DNA of 64,000 bases, taken from assembly GCF_001854125.1 (NCBI RefSeq), contig NZ_CP017715.1, positions 992,001 to 1,056,000 on the forward strand. The letters run 5' to 3'. Shown one piece after another: positions 45,414 through 54,915 of the stretch. Within the stretch, counting starts at the first letter, position 1. Each line of letters starts with the position of its first letter. This stretch comes from Marinobacter salinus. GTDB taxonomy: Bacteria; Pseudomonadota; Gammaproteobacteria; Pseudomonadales; Oleiphilaceae. A program made the translations under genes and the position numbers. Below the pieces are notes generated by a model that was not told the origin of the DNA, ran no database searches, and saw only the letters and a program-made list of their open reading frames with translations.

Positions 45414-45430
45414 AAAGCTCGGCATATCAA

Positions 45431-45457
45431 GCGGGATTGCCCGAATGGCATTCCCGC
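45431..45457. other. Strong hairpin in the intergenic region
   Basis: GCGGGA-T-TGCC pairs with GGCA-T-TCCCGC, about ten pairs with one T-T mismatch and a 5-base CGAAT loop. No U-tract follows directly. Together with the hairpin 18 bases upstream it may stabilise the 3' end of the VWA-MoxR-CoxE mRNA or belong to an untranslated RNA. Confidence 0.45.
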
Positions 45458-45569
45458 CGCTTTACCCACAGCAAATACAGGGCCATAAAGAATAAAACGT
45501 GGCTAAACATGGGTGTGGGCATATCTTGCGTTTTTCCTTTCTGCTTTTTTGACCTGCCGTTTTTCCTTA

Positions 45570-45598
45570 CCTGTCAAATTCTTCGACAGGCCTTTTTT
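45570..45598 (+). terminator. Possible rightward intrinsic terminator
   Basis: CCTGTC (45570-45575) and GACAGG (45585-45590) form a 6-bp stem with a 9-base loop, followed by CC and TTTTTT (45593-45598). It has the right layout for the end of the VWA-MoxR-CoxE transcript, 186 bases after the last stop. Confidence 0.5.
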
Positions 45599-45723
45599 CC
45601 TTTCGGGCATTTTTCATTTGGTGATCTGGATACCGTTCTTGGCCGTTACCAAGTGTTACGATTTCTGTCGGTTTGTTACAGAAGTTTGCCTGATACAGGA
45701 ATGGCGGGAGGTCGCAAAGCTTT

Positions 45724-46272
45724 ATGTTCGGCATAAGACCATCAAAAAAGCGCCGGATCAGCCGATGGCAATCGTTGGTTTTTCGTTGTTCGGCCTGGAG
45801 CATGCTTATGCCGGCTCTGGCATCAGCAGCGGCCGTCGATAACGAGATTGAACAGCTCAGGGCGGCTGTGGCGGAGCACTCTGCACAGGTATTTGCATTG
45901 GAGCAAAAGCTACTTCATCCGGCGGATACCCGACTGGCAGTTTTCCTGACACTTGATACCCGCGACTCAATGGATCTGGATTCGGTAGAGCTGTTTGTGG
46001 ATGACACGCCCGTCGCCTCCCACCTCTATTCCGAACAGGAGCGGGGGTCTCTCGAAGAGGGAGGGATTCAGCAGCTTTACACCGGAAACCTTGCCAGTGG
46101 CTCCCACCAGCTAAAAACCGTCGTCACCGCACGCTCAGCCAATGACCACTTTGTTCGCAGGGAGGCCGTCCATCGCTTTCAGAAGCAACCCGGAACTCTG
46201 CGCCTGCAAGTAACCCTGGATGCTCGGGCTCCGGATTACGAACCCAGGGTCTCCTTTGTTGAGTGGAAGTAG
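45724..46272 (+). CDS. Secreted protein of unknown function, first gene of the ExbBD/TPR operon
   Basis: 182 residues. The signal peptide has a strongly basic start (PSKKRRISRW) and a likely cut after ALASA. A short coiled-coil (VDNEIEQLRAAVAEHSAQVFALEQKL) follows. The rest looks like one beta-sandwich domain (LAVFLTLDTRDSMDLDSVELFVDD, SGSHQLKTVVTARS). No named family is recognised. It is presumably periplasmic. GGGAGG is 12 bases before ATG, a long spacing. The stop is 6 bases before the next gene, so it opens a tightly packed operon that ends with the TonB-like gene. Confidence 0.75.
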   Translation: MFGIRPSKKRRISRWQSLVFRCSAWSMLMPALASAAAVDNEIEQLRAAVAEHSAQVFALEQKLLHPADTRLAVFLTLDTRDSMDLDSVELFVDDTPVASHLYSEQERGSLEEGGIQQLYTGNLASGSHQLKTVVTARSANDHFVRREAVHRFQKQPGTLRLQVTLDARAPDYEPRVSFVEWK

Positions 46273-46278
46273 ACCGCT

Positions 46279-47940
46279 ATGAGATCTCGCTTGCTGAATG
46301 CACGCCCGCCGGAGATAGGCTTTCTGACCCTGACTCTGTTGATCGCTCTGGCAATGCCTTTACAGGCCTCGTCTTCCATCTCTGAAGATCAGAAAGCAGG
46401 GCTCACACGTTACGCGCTCGCCACCGGACAACTGGCTTCGGTTCTGAGGTTTGCCGATAGTCTGAAAGGTGAAACTGGCCAATTCCTTCGTGCCCACCTC
46501 TTGCTGGAGAGCGGACAGGTGCCGGAGAGTGTTGCTGCGCTCGGGAGGATCACCGAGGGGCAATACCACCGGGGTGAGGCCGGTTTACTGCTTGGCCAGT
46601 TGATGCTCGGGAAAGGCGAAATGGCAGAGGCGGAAAAGTGGCTTGAGCTGGCTGCGGAGACCGGTTTTGGAGAAACCCGACAAAAAGCGTTATACCAACT
46701 GGCCGAATTGGCCAGATCTGCCGGTGGCACGGACAAGGCGGGCAAGATCCTTGCAGATATGGATGAGGGTTACTGGGCGGCGGTTGGGTATCTCAATCTT
46801 TCCAGTGACTACGCGCGGGAGGATCTGAACCCTGCACGCGCTCTCGTTGCACTGCGGGTTGCTCTGGCGATGGCAGAGAAGGATGAACTGAGGGACCGAA
46901 ACGCTGAGTTGAGAAGCCGGCTTCTGGTACGAGCGAGTTACCTTTCATACCAACATGGTGAATACGAGAAGGCAATCAGCTTTCTTGAGAAGGTATCGCT
47001 TGAGACTTACAGCACCCCACAAGCCCTGTATTTACATGGGTTGGCGTTGTCTGAGCGGGGGAACCAGCGTTCGGCAATGCAGAGCTGGCACCGGGCGAAG
47101 AAATACCCTCTGGCATACCCGGGCGTTGCTGATGCCTGGATAGGCATGGGGCGAGGTTATGACCTCTCCGGATATCTGGGCCAGGCAGGCGAAGCATACC
47201 TTGCAGCTAATGCAGCGTATGAGAGTGAACGGGTCACGCTCCGGAAACTCGCAGACAGAATCTCTGCACAGGGGGCCTACAAAGCCCTGGTGGAAGACGC
47301 TCGGGATTCAGACCTTGAATGGTTCCTGGCGGACAGTCGCACGTTGACGCAGCCGAGAATGGCGTATTTGCTCGAATTTCTTGAGAAACCAGCTGCACAG
47401 AGAGCGGTCAGTCGAGTGGCGCGGCTGGTTGAACTTGGCCGCACTCTGGACCGTCAGGCCGGTGACCTTACGGTGTTCATTGAGACGCTGGAACAGCAAC
47501 TTGGTCGCCTTACGGGATCAGGAGGGCAACCGGCCATGCCCGGTCTTTTGCGTCAGCAGGATATTCTCGAAAAAGCCGTTGACGGCGTATCGAACGTTAC
47601 GAAAAACGAGCTTCAGAAACAGCAAATAAAAAAACTCCACCAATCACTGGCCGCCACTGCAGAGGCATTGGAAAGCCTCGACGCTCGGGTTGCCCGCCGT
47701 CCGGCTGAGCTTCGTAAGCAGCTTCAGCAATCCCGCGCTCTAAAGGCCCGTACCCAACAACACCGGAATGAGACTGACCGGCTCACTGCCCGCGCGGAAG
47801 AATTGCTCGATGCTCTTGCTCTGAAGTATGTCGCTGAACAGGAACAGCGGATGGCTTTTGCCGTAGACAAAACCGAGCAGCAAATTGCTCATCTCTACGA
47901 ATACCTGGCCCTCAAAAATCTGGAAGAGGCTAAACCATGA
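46279..47940 (+). CDS. Periplasmic TPR-like protein
   Basis: 553 residues with a signal peptide (LTLTLLIALAMPLQA). Helical repeats of TPR type run through about 45-330 (for example GEAGLLLGQLMLGKGEMAEAEKWLELAAETG and YLSYQHGEYEKAISFLEKVS). From about 370 to the end it is a long charged coiled-coil (LEQQLGRLTGSG, LQKQQIKKLHQSLAATAEALESLDARV, EQEQRMAFAVDKTEQQIAHLYEYLALK). It probably scaffolds protein-protein contacts in the periplasm. The stop overlaps the next ATG by 4 bases. Similar TPR proteins accompany Agl/Glt-type machines in Myxococcus, but direct homology cannot be claimed from reading alone. Confidence 0.8.
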   Translation: MRSRLLNARPPEIGFLTLTLLIALAMPLQASSSISEDQKAGLTRYALATGQLASVLRFADSLKGETGQFLRAHLLLESGQVPESVAALGRITEGQYHRGEAGLLLGQLMLGKGEMAEAEKWLELAAETGFGETRQKALYQLAELARSAGGTDKAGKILADMDEGYWAAVGYLNLSSDYAREDLNPARALVALRVALAMAEKDELRDRNAELRSRLLVRASYLSYQHGEYEKAISFLEKVSLETYSTPQALYLHGLALSERGNQRSAMQSWHRAKKYPLAYPGVADAWIGMGRGYDLSGYLGQAGEAYLAANAAYESERVTLRKLADRISAQGAYKALVEDARDSDLEWFLADSRTLTQPRMAYLLEFLEKPAAQRAVSRVARLVELGRTLDRQAGDLTVFIETLEQQLGRLTGSGGQPAMPGLLRQQDILEKAVDGVSNVTKNELQKQQIKKLHQSLAATAEALESLDARVARRPAELRKQLQQSRALKARTQQHRNETDRLTARAEELLDALALKYVAEQEQRMAFAVDKTEQQIAHLYEYLALKNLEEAKP

Positions 47941-50744
47941 ACCGTTGGCTGGCAGGCCTCCTCGTGGCTGTATCCTTGACCAGTTCTGTTGTGGCACAGG
48001 AAACATTTCGCGTGGAACTGGGGCGGGATGGAGAGACCATCGGTGATATGCGCCCGGTGTTTCTCAAGTTTGAATCCCGGCCATTGCCGGCTATCTCTCC
48101 CGCTGAGGTCGCACGACGTTATCAGCGTCTGTTCACGACTTCCGATGAACCGGAGGTTCGGATCGATGCCCTTAATCGCCTGACAAACATCCGGGATCGG
48201 TCGGGGCAGGACATAGGTTTTTCCGTTGCTGAAGAGGAGGGCATCTATCGCCAGGTGATCGACAGTTACGAATCGATTCTGTCCCGGGGTTCTTATGGCG
48301 GAAGGCTTGACGAATTGCTGTACCAGATGGCGAAGGCCCATGCCCTGACAGGTCAGGCCCGGGCATCAATCGATCGGCTTGAGCAGCTGGTTGGCCTTTA
48401 CCCGAAATCCGATCTGGTACCCGAGGCCCGATTCCGGATTGCCGAGTCTGCTTTTTCAGCGGGTGATTACTCTGAGGCAGAGGCGGGTTACCTGGCGGTG
48501 ATCGGTTCCGGAGTACGTGGAGGCTTGGAAGCCAAGGCTCGCTATATGTTGGGCTGGAGCCAGTTCAAACAAGGACCGTCAGCGTGGGAAAGAGCTGGCA
48601 AGACGTTTCTTTCGGTGCTGGATGAGTTTCTGCCAACCAAGGAAAGTCTTGCCGGTGTTAATGAGCCCAGTGTTGAAACAATTGATGACACCTTCCGTAT
48701 TCTCGCTGTGATGGCGGACCGGAGAAATGGTGCCCAGACGCTGTTTTCCTGGCTCGGCGATGGACCATCACGACACTGGGAATATCTGGTTTTTGACAGG
48801 CTGGCTGATTACTACGCAGTTCAGGGCGCGTTTGAAGCCAGTGTTGGGGTTAACCGCGCTTTTGTTCGACATGCGCCCGGCCACTCCGAGCGCTCGGGGT
48901 TCATGGCACAGATTGTTGATGTGTGGAGCCGTGCCGGCGCTGCCAGTGAGGTGCGGGAAGCCCAGGCAAATTATGTTGTGATGTTCAGCGACGACCTGGA
49001 GTTCGCCAGGCTTGAGGAATCTGATCGCAAGCGATGGCAGCAATATAGCCGGCAGCTGGCTGACTTTCATTACAGCCAGGCGTCCACTGCTGTAGACCAG
49101 GGGCGTGATCGTTTGGCGACCGGTGATTTTTCTCTGGCGGGTGACTATTACGAGGCGCTGGCTCGGCGCTCAGGCAAGGACGGCGCTGTGCTGCGCCTCG
49201 CGGGTGACGCACGACTGCAGGCCGGGCAATACCAAGCGGCGTTGTCGGATTTTCGGTTGGCAGCCTATGAGGCTGACAGGTATACGGAAGCGGCCGACGC
49301 CGGATGGGCGGCCATAGTGTTAATTCGTGGGGGGATGGATGGCGACAGGGCAAGTGTGGCGTTCGCTCCCGATTTGAGTGCTTACTCGGCTGAGGCTGAG
49401 CGCTTCGCCGGCCGATTCCAAGAAGATGGCCGAGTGCCGGGGCTGATGGCAGACCTCGCGAGGCGCTGGCTTGCCGCCGGTGATGACGATCGTGCCCTGG
49501 GCTATGGTGAGAACGTCGTGGTCAACGATCTTGCGTCCGGATCGGAACGCTATGCGGGCTGGCTGGCAGTGGCTAAAGTCAGGCAGAGACAAGGAAAATT
49601 CGGACTGGCAGAGCGGGCCTGGGGGCAGGTTCTGGACCTTGCGAAGTCGGCGACGGTCGAGGGCCTGGAACCCGGTGCTGTCGCGTCTGTCCGGCAACAG
49701 CTGGCAACCGTTATCTACAGGCAGGGTGAGCAGGCTGCGGAATCCGGCAGAATAGAGGCGTCGGTCGGTCATTTTAACCGGATTGGAACAGTTCTTCCCG
49801 ATTCAGACATCGCTGTTCAGGGGCGTTTTGATGCCGCCAATACGCTCCTTAAAGCTTCCCGAATGGCTGCAGCCATCGATGAGCTGGTGCAATTCCGCGC
49901 GGACTTTCCTGCACACCCGCTAACCGAAAAGGTCAGTGACAAGTTGGTTCACGCCTATGTTGCCTCCGGTCAGCCGGCGAAGGCGGCGTCGGAATTGCTT
50001 GAAGCCTCCAGCGGTATGGAGAATCCCTGGCCAAGCCGGCTAAGAGCAGCGGCTCTGTTCAATGAGGCGGGTGAAACCGGTAAACGCAACCGGCTTTACC
50101 TGGACTACCTCAATACCGGACCTGTTGCTGAAAACGCCGAGCAACATATTCGTCTGCAAACCCTGCGATACCGCTTGATAGAGACAATGGGTGACGCTGT
50201 TCCATGGCAGGAAGCTTTGGTCGCGACTGAGCTTGCCAGCCAATGGCACTCAGAACAAACGCTATCCTGGGCAGCCCGGCAGTCTCTTTCCCTGGGGGCG
50301 AGGGCCGCCGCGACCTTTGCGGGTTCTGAGTTGACCCAGCCCCTGAATGAGTCCTTGAACCGCAAACAGGCCGCACTGGAGACCGCCCGAAAATACTTCC
50401 TGGATGCCGAGAGCCTCGGTGGCGAATCCGTCCGCTCTGAGTCTCTCTATCGCCGAGCCGAGCTATACCGGCTTTTGGCCCGGGACCTTATGGCGTCTTC
50501 TGTACCGGAAGACCTTAACGAGCTTGAGAGCATGCAATACCAGATGTTGCTGGAAGAAGAAGCGTTCCCTTTCGAGGAGAAAGCGATCCGCTTGCATTCA
50601 GATAATCATCAGCGGATCGCGTCTCAGGGATTTGATGCCTGGATTGAAAAGAGCCTTACCGTTCTTTCGCAGCTCAACCCCGGCCGCTACGACCGTTCGG
50701 TTCGCTGGATGAGCTGGAATCCGGAGGTCAATGATGGCGCCTGA
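47937..50744 (+). CDS. Large periplasmic TPR-repeat protein
   Basis: 935 residues. Signal peptide with cleavage near VVAQ-ETF. TPR-like helical pairs fill most of the chain (for example YQMAKAHALTGQARASIDRLEQLVGLYPKSDLVPEARFRIAESAFSAGDYSEAEAGY and ARYFLDAESLGGES-type repeats near the end), including motifs like those of YbgF/BamD-type envelope proteins (FPAHPLTEKVSDKLVHAYVASGQPAKA). It should form a long superhelix in the periplasm. ATGA overlap with the previous gene and a 14-base overlap with the next indicate one translational unit. Confidence 0.82.
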   Translation: MNRWLAGLLVAVSLTSSVVAQETFRVELGRDGETIGDMRPVFLKFESRPLPAISPAEVARRYQRLFTTSDEPEVRIDALNRLTNIRDRSGQDIGFSVAEEEGIYRQVIDSYESILSRGSYGGRLDELLYQMAKAHALTGQARASIDRLEQLVGLYPKSDLVPEARFRIAESAFSAGDYSEAEAGYLAVIGSGVRGGLEAKARYMLGWSQFKQGPSAWERAGKTFLSVLDEFLPTKESLAGVNEPSVETIDDTFRILAVMADRRNGAQTLFSWLGDGPSRHWEYLVFDRLADYYAVQGAFEASVGVNRAFVRHAPGHSERSGFMAQIVDVWSRAGAASEVREAQANYVVMFSDDLEFARLEESDRKRWQQYSRQLADFHYSQASTAVDQGRDRLATGDFSLAGDYYEALARRSGKDGAVLRLAGDARLQAGQYQAALSDFRLAAYEADRYTEAADAGWAAIVLIRGGMDGDRASVAFAPDLSAYSAEAERFAGRFQEDGRVPGLMADLARRWLAAGDDDRALGYGENVVVNDLASGSERYAGWLAVAKVRQRQGKFGLAERAWGQVLDLAKSATVEGLEPGAVASVRQQLATVIYRQGEQAAESGRIEASVGHFNRIGTVLPDSDIAVQGRFDAANTLLKASRMAAAIDELVQFRADFPAHPLTEKVSDKLVHAYVASGQPAKAASELLEASSGMENPWPSRLRAAALFNEAGETGKRNRLYLDYLNTGPVAENAEQHIRLQTLRYRLIETMGDAVPWQEALVATELASQWHSEQTLSWAARQSLSLGARAAATFAGSELTQPLNESLNRKQAALETARKYFLDAESLGGESVRSESLYRRAELYRLLARDLMASSVPEDLNELESMQYQMLLEEEAFPFEEKAIRLHSDNHQRIASQGFDAWIEKSLTVLSQLNPGRYDRSVRWMSWNPEVNDGA

Positions 50745-51213
50745 CAGAACCTTCGCTCGTCATCTTGTGATGAGTTTTATCCTGGCCATGATGGTTGGCT
50801 GTTCTGCCCCCGGATCAAAGAAGCCGGAGGCAGTCCCGGCGAATCCGGAAAAGGCACTGGAATATGTGCTTGAAGGCAGGGAGGCTTATGATCAGGGCCG
50901 GAATATGGCTGCTCTCGACGCCTGGGAAATGGCTGTAAAGCTGAATCCGAAAGATGCCGTTACCGTGAATAATCTGGCCTTGCTGCTTAAGGACGAAAAC
51001 CGTTTTGAAGAAGCGATAAGCCTGCTTGAGACGGGGTTGCAGTATTCGCCCGGTGTTGCCGACCTGCATTATAACCTTGCCGTGATCTCTGAACTTTACC
51101 TGCTGGATCTGGAAAGGGCTTTGACCCACTACCGGAAATACCAGGCCCTTACCGATGCGGACGATAAACGTGTGGCCGGCTGGATTGCGGACCTGAAGAG
51201 GAGGCTGGACTAG
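50731..51213 (+). CDS. TPR-repeat lipoprotein
   Basis: 160 residues. The signal sequence ends in a lipobox (MMVGC, Cys near residue 23). Two to three TPR units follow (ALEYVLEGREAYDQGRNMAALDAWEMAVKLNPKDAVTVNNLALLLKDENRFEEAISLLETGLQYSPG), which puts it in the PilW/NlpI-like size class. It probably anchors the preceding periplasmic TPR proteins to the outer membrane; this is inference. ATG 50734 is an equally likely start. The stop TAG is followed at once by the next ATG. Confidence 0.82.
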   Translation: MMAPDRTFARHLVMSFILAMMVGCSAPGSKKPEAVPANPEKALEYVLEGREAYDQGRNMAALDAWEMAVKLNPKDAVTVNNLALLLKDENRFEEAISLLETGLQYSPGVADLHYNLAVISELYLLDLERALTHYRKYQALTDADDKRVAGWIADLKRRLD

Positions 51214-51537
51214 ATGAGCAGGTTAGCCGTGACTCTCGTTTTTGCCCTGGTGTCTGTGAGTGGATATGCCGCGGGTGCTTCAGGATCACAAGCAGTGCGC
51301 CTGGAGGTTGAGGGTATTTCCGCCAGTGCTGGCGAAGACGACCCAAGGGTGCTTTTCATCCTGCCGTGGCGGGCTCCGAGCTTACCCCGTCGGCCCAGAG
51401 CTGATCTGGATGACTCGGTGCCCCGACTTGTCCAACCGGTGAATCCTGAGGCTCTTGAGCGCCACCGGGTGTTCCGCGAGACCCTGAATCCTTTAATTCT
51501 GAGCCCTGAGCCGGCTTCGGCTGTGAAAACGCGTTAA
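51214..51537 (+). CDS. Small secreted protein of unknown function
   Basis: 107 residues. A clear signal peptide (LAVTLVFALVSVSGYAAG) is followed by a Pro/Arg-rich chain without Cys (LFILPWRAPSLPRRPRADLDD). No family is recognised and most of it may be disordered. It sits directly between the TPR lipoprotein gene (0-base gap) and exbB (14-base gap), so it is an intrinsic part of the operon and probably a periplasmic accessory of the motor. Confidence 0.7.
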   Translation: MSRLAVTLVFALVSVSGYAAGASGSQAVRLEVEGISASAGEDDPRVLFILPWRAPSLPRRPRADLDDSVPRLVQPVNPEALERHRVFRETLNPLILSPEPASAVKTR

Positions 51538-51551
51538 TAAGGAGAGTGAAC

Positions 51552-52199
51552 ATGTTGAATACGATGGTACGGTTTTTCCAGGAGGGCGGGCCGTTCATGT
51601 ACCCGATTGCCGTGGTTTTGGCCATCGGTTTGGCGATAACCCTTGAACGCTTTTTCTATCTTGCCGCTGTCCGGCGCAAAAACCGTACTGCGTTTGAAAA
51701 GGGCATTCTGCCGTTACTGCGGAAAAGGGATTATCAGCGGGCAATGAAAACTGCCAGCACATCGGACAGTGCCATTGCTTCTATTATGGGCGCCGGCATT
51801 GGCCGGTTACTTAATAACAGTCGTCGGGAAGATATTGAGTACGCCATGGAGGAAGGGCTGATGGAGGTGCTTCCGAGGCTGGAGAAACGCACGCAATACC
51901 TTGCGACGCTGGCCAACATAGCGACTCTGCTGGGGTTGCTTGGCACGATTATCGGCCTGATCTCTGCTTTCACCGCCGTTGCGGCGGCGGATCCGTCCCA
52001 GAAGGCCAGTTTACTCTCCGAGAGCATCTCTGTGGCTATGAATACCACGGCGTTTGGCTTGATGTCGGCGATCCCTTTGCTGATGTTCCACGCGGTTTTG
52101 CAAACCCGCACTAATGAAATTGTAGACAGCTTCGAGATGGCGGGCGTGAAGCTGCTCAACATCATTTCCGAGCCGAAGCATCAGAGTGCCGCTGCATGA
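51552..52199 (+). CDS. ExbB/TolQ/MotA-family proton channel protein
   Basis: 215 residues. Three membrane helices in the ExbB layout: about 12-38 (FMYPIAVVLAIGLAITLERFFYL), about 112-140 (LATLANIATLLGLLGTIIGLISAF) and about 155-185 (SISVAMNTTAFGLMSAIPLLMF). The TLLGLLGTI block and the Thr/Ala-rich third helix are hallmarks of the pentameric stator. With the two ExbD-like proteins it should harvest the proton gradient. ATG 51552 follows AAGGAGAG by 5-6 bases and is preferred to GTG 51546. The stop overlaps the next ATG by 4 bases. Confidence 0.93.
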   Translation: MLNTMVRFFQEGGPFMYPIAVVLAIGLAITLERFFYLAAVRRKNRTAFEKGILPLLRKRDYQRAMKTASTSDSAIASIMGAGIGRLLNNSRREDIEYAMEEGLMEVLPRLEKRTQYLATLANIATLLGLLGTIIGLISAFTAVAAADPSQKASLLSESISVAMNTTAFGLMSAIPLLMFHAVLQTRTNEIVDSFEMAGVKLLNIISEPKHQSAAA

Positions 52200-52726
52200 G
52201 ACGCCGGCACAGAAAACCGGCCGGTTCGCCCGAACTGGATATCACGGCTTTCATGAATCTGATGATTGTACTGGTGCCGGTCCTGCTTCTGGGAATGGTG
52301 TTCAGTCAGGTACGCATGATCGAGCTTGATTTTCCCGGGATGGATTCCGGTGAGGCCCCGAATCCGGAAGAATTTCGACTGGTAGTCACCGTGATTCCGG
52401 ACGGTATGGAGATCGCTGACAGTGATCGCGGACTTATTCGTGTGTTGCCTAGCCGTGATGGCGGGCAGGATTTTGTCAGTCTGAGGTCCGTACTTAAGCG
52501 AATCAAAACCCGTGTTCCTGACAAAACAGACGTTATCCTCGAGGTCGGTCCGGATATTGATTATCAGACCCTGGTCCGGGCCATGGATACGGTGCGTTCC
52601 TATCCGGCCGTGGTTGCCGCGAGCGTCGTTGAGGCTGAACTTTTTCCGGATGTATCTTTAATGGATGCGCCAGAAGGCCGTCCGTTGGCGGCTATCAAAT
52701 CCGGGATAGACGTGGAGGACGCATGA
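52196..52726 (+). CDS. ExbD/TolR-family protein lacking the membrane Asp
   Basis: 176 residues. Basic N-terminus, one membrane helix about 18-38 (FMNLMIVLVPVLLLGMVF) and a periplasmic domain. Aligning LDITAFMNLMIVL with DINVTPFIDVMLVL of ExbD puts Asn21 (codon AAT) where the protonatable Asp must be, so this subunit alone should not carry protons. The periplasmic half (PDKTDVILEVGPDIDYQTLVRAMDTVRSYP) is normal for the family. ATGA overlaps on both sides with exbB and the second exbD suggest the two ExbD proteins are made together and may form mixed dimers. Confidence 0.88.
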   Translation: MRRRHRKPAGSPELDITAFMNLMIVLVPVLLLGMVFSQVRMIELDFPGMDSGEAPNPEEFRLVVTVIPDGMEIADSDRGLIRVLPSRDGGQDFVSLRSVLKRIKTRVPDKTDVILEVGPDIDYQTLVRAMDTVRSYPAVVAASVVEAELFPDVSLMDAPEGRPLAAIKSGIDVEDA

Positions 52727-53203
52727 AGAGGTCGCGCAGAGCAGGGCGAACTCAACGCCATTATGGCCGAATGAACAAGGCCGGAGGTCTCAATCTCGTT
52801 TCGTTGATGGACATCTTCACCATTCTCGTTTTCTTCCTGATGGTGAATTCCTCTGACGTAAAAGTCCTGCAGAACACGGCCGATGTTCCCTTGCCTCAGT
52901 CCACATCTGAAAAAGAGGCGGTGGAGAGTCTTACGGTTCAGGTAACCGGGGGATCCATCTTGGTGCAGGGTCGCGAGATCGCACGCCTGAACGGAATTGA
53001 AGTAGGCGATACCCATATTTCCGGGCTGTCAGATGAGCTTGCCTATCGCCGGGCGCGCTGGCCCTCGGTTCCCGAGCAGGGTCTGGAAGTCACGATCATG
53101 GCAGGCCGCGATACCGATTACCGGTTGTTGCGGAAAATTATGCAAACCTGTGTAGACGAGCAGTTCCGTCAGGTTCGGCTTGCTGTTGAGGCGGAGGTGA
53201 CCA

Positions 53204-53211
<8 letters not shown>
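52723..53211 (+). CDS. ExbD/TolR-family protein with intact membrane Asp
   Basis: 162 residues. A very basic N-terminus (KRSRRAGRTQRHYGR) precedes LNLVSLMDIFTILVFFLMV, where Asp30 occupies the proton-binding position. The periplasmic domain ends VTIMAGRDTDYRLLRKIMQTCVDEQFRQVRLAVEAE, the usual ExbD/TolR fold. It should be the proton-active partner of the preceding Asn-bearing protein around a shared ExbB pentamer. It overlaps the TonB-like gene by 8 bases. Confidence 0.92.
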
Positions 53212-54199
<988 letters not shown>

Positions 54200-54200
54200 A

Positions 54201-54218
54201 ACAGGGGCAGGCCCCTGT
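54201..54218. terminator. Hairpin between convergent TonB-like and MaoC genes
   Basis: ACAGGGGC-AG-GCCCCTGT is a perfect 8-bp inverted repeat directly after the TonB-like stop and 25 bases before the end of the MaoC gene. There is no U-tract on either side, so a bidirectional transcription barrier or mRNA 3'-end hairpin is likelier than a classic terminator. Confidence 0.5.
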
Positions 54219-54243
54219 CTCTATTCGTCCTGAACGAGACGAA

Positions 54244-54729
54244 TCACTCTTCGATTTTGATCTCAGGGAGCTGGGGTTTGTTGAGCGAGACCTTTTCGGT
54301 TGGCGCAATGACCGTTGCCTCGCCCGCGACCACCTGTCGGTTGTTCTGGTTTCGGACATCGCATTGGATGACTACCCGGTTTTTGGGCTCTTTACGCAAT
54401 ACGGTGAGCGTCACGGTGACTGTGTCCTCCAGTTTGACCGGCCGTTTGAAAGACAGGGTCTGCTCGAGGTAAATGGTACCCGGGCCAGGCATGACGGTCG
54501 CCAGCGCGGCAGAAATCAGTGAACCACTCCACATACCATGGGCAATGCGCTCCTTGAACATGGACCCGGCGGCAAACTCAGAGTCCAGGTGTACCGGGTT
54601 CACATCACCTGATACCGCAGCAAAGAGGATCAGTTCATCTTCTGAGAGTGTGCGGGTAAAGGTAGCGGTATCGCCTTCGTTCAGTTCGTCGTAGGTAATA
54701 TTTTCAAGAGTATCAAGGGTGTCGTTCAT
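54244..54729 (-). CDS. MaoC-like (R)-enoyl-CoA hydratase
   Basis: 161 residues, hotdog fold. The hydratase-2 motif AVSGDVNPVHLDSEFA gives catalytic Asp42 and His47, followed by RIAHGMWSGSLISAAL. Members hydrate trans-2-enoyl-CoA to (R)-3-hydroxyacyl-CoA. ATG 54729 has GGAG 7 bases upstream; the open frame continues back over fadD but that extension is antisense to a real gene. It is divergent from fadD, with 186 bases between for shared control. Confidence 0.88.
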   Translation of the reverse strand: MNDTLDTLENITYDELNEGDTATFTRTLSEDELILFAAVSGDVNPVHLDSEFAAGSMFKERIAHGMWSGSLISAALATVMPGPGTIYLEQTLSFKRPVKLEDTVTVTLTVLRKEPKNRVVIQCDVRNQNNRQVVAGEATVIAPTEKVSLNKPQLPEIKIEE

Positions 54730-54915
54730 GGTGCGCTCCGCACAATTGGTATCGGGTACAGGCCAACGGGCTTGTGATGCGAAAACTACCTCATCGTTAA
54801 CAAAACTGCTATTCTCTCCCGACTTTTTTGAGACTGATACTTTTGTAGGGTTGATTTTTAAACAGCTTTGCATTGGTGAATCATTACAATCAAAAACGCC
54901 AAACAGGAGATGGTG
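54730..54915. other. Divergent promoter region of maoC-like and fadD genes
   Basis: 186 bases between divergent starts, rising to AT-rich in the middle (about 54830-54900). Two promoters are expected here. No exact -35/-10 pair or fatty-acid regulator (FadR/PsrA-type) palindrome was recognised. Confidence 0.35.

Larger units (their letters stand above)
45385..45723. other. Intergenic region before the TPR/ExbBD operon
   Basis: 339 bases with no credible gene; short frames on both strands have no ribosome site or family resemblance. It holds three hairpins: 45390-45413, 45431-45457 and 45570-45590 (with T-run), described separately. TTCTGT/ACAGAA (45663-45668 and 45678-45683) is an inverted repeat near the likely promoter of the 45724 operon. 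The region is T-rich on the + strand between 45530 and 45610. A small RNA cannot be excluded. Confidence 0.5.
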
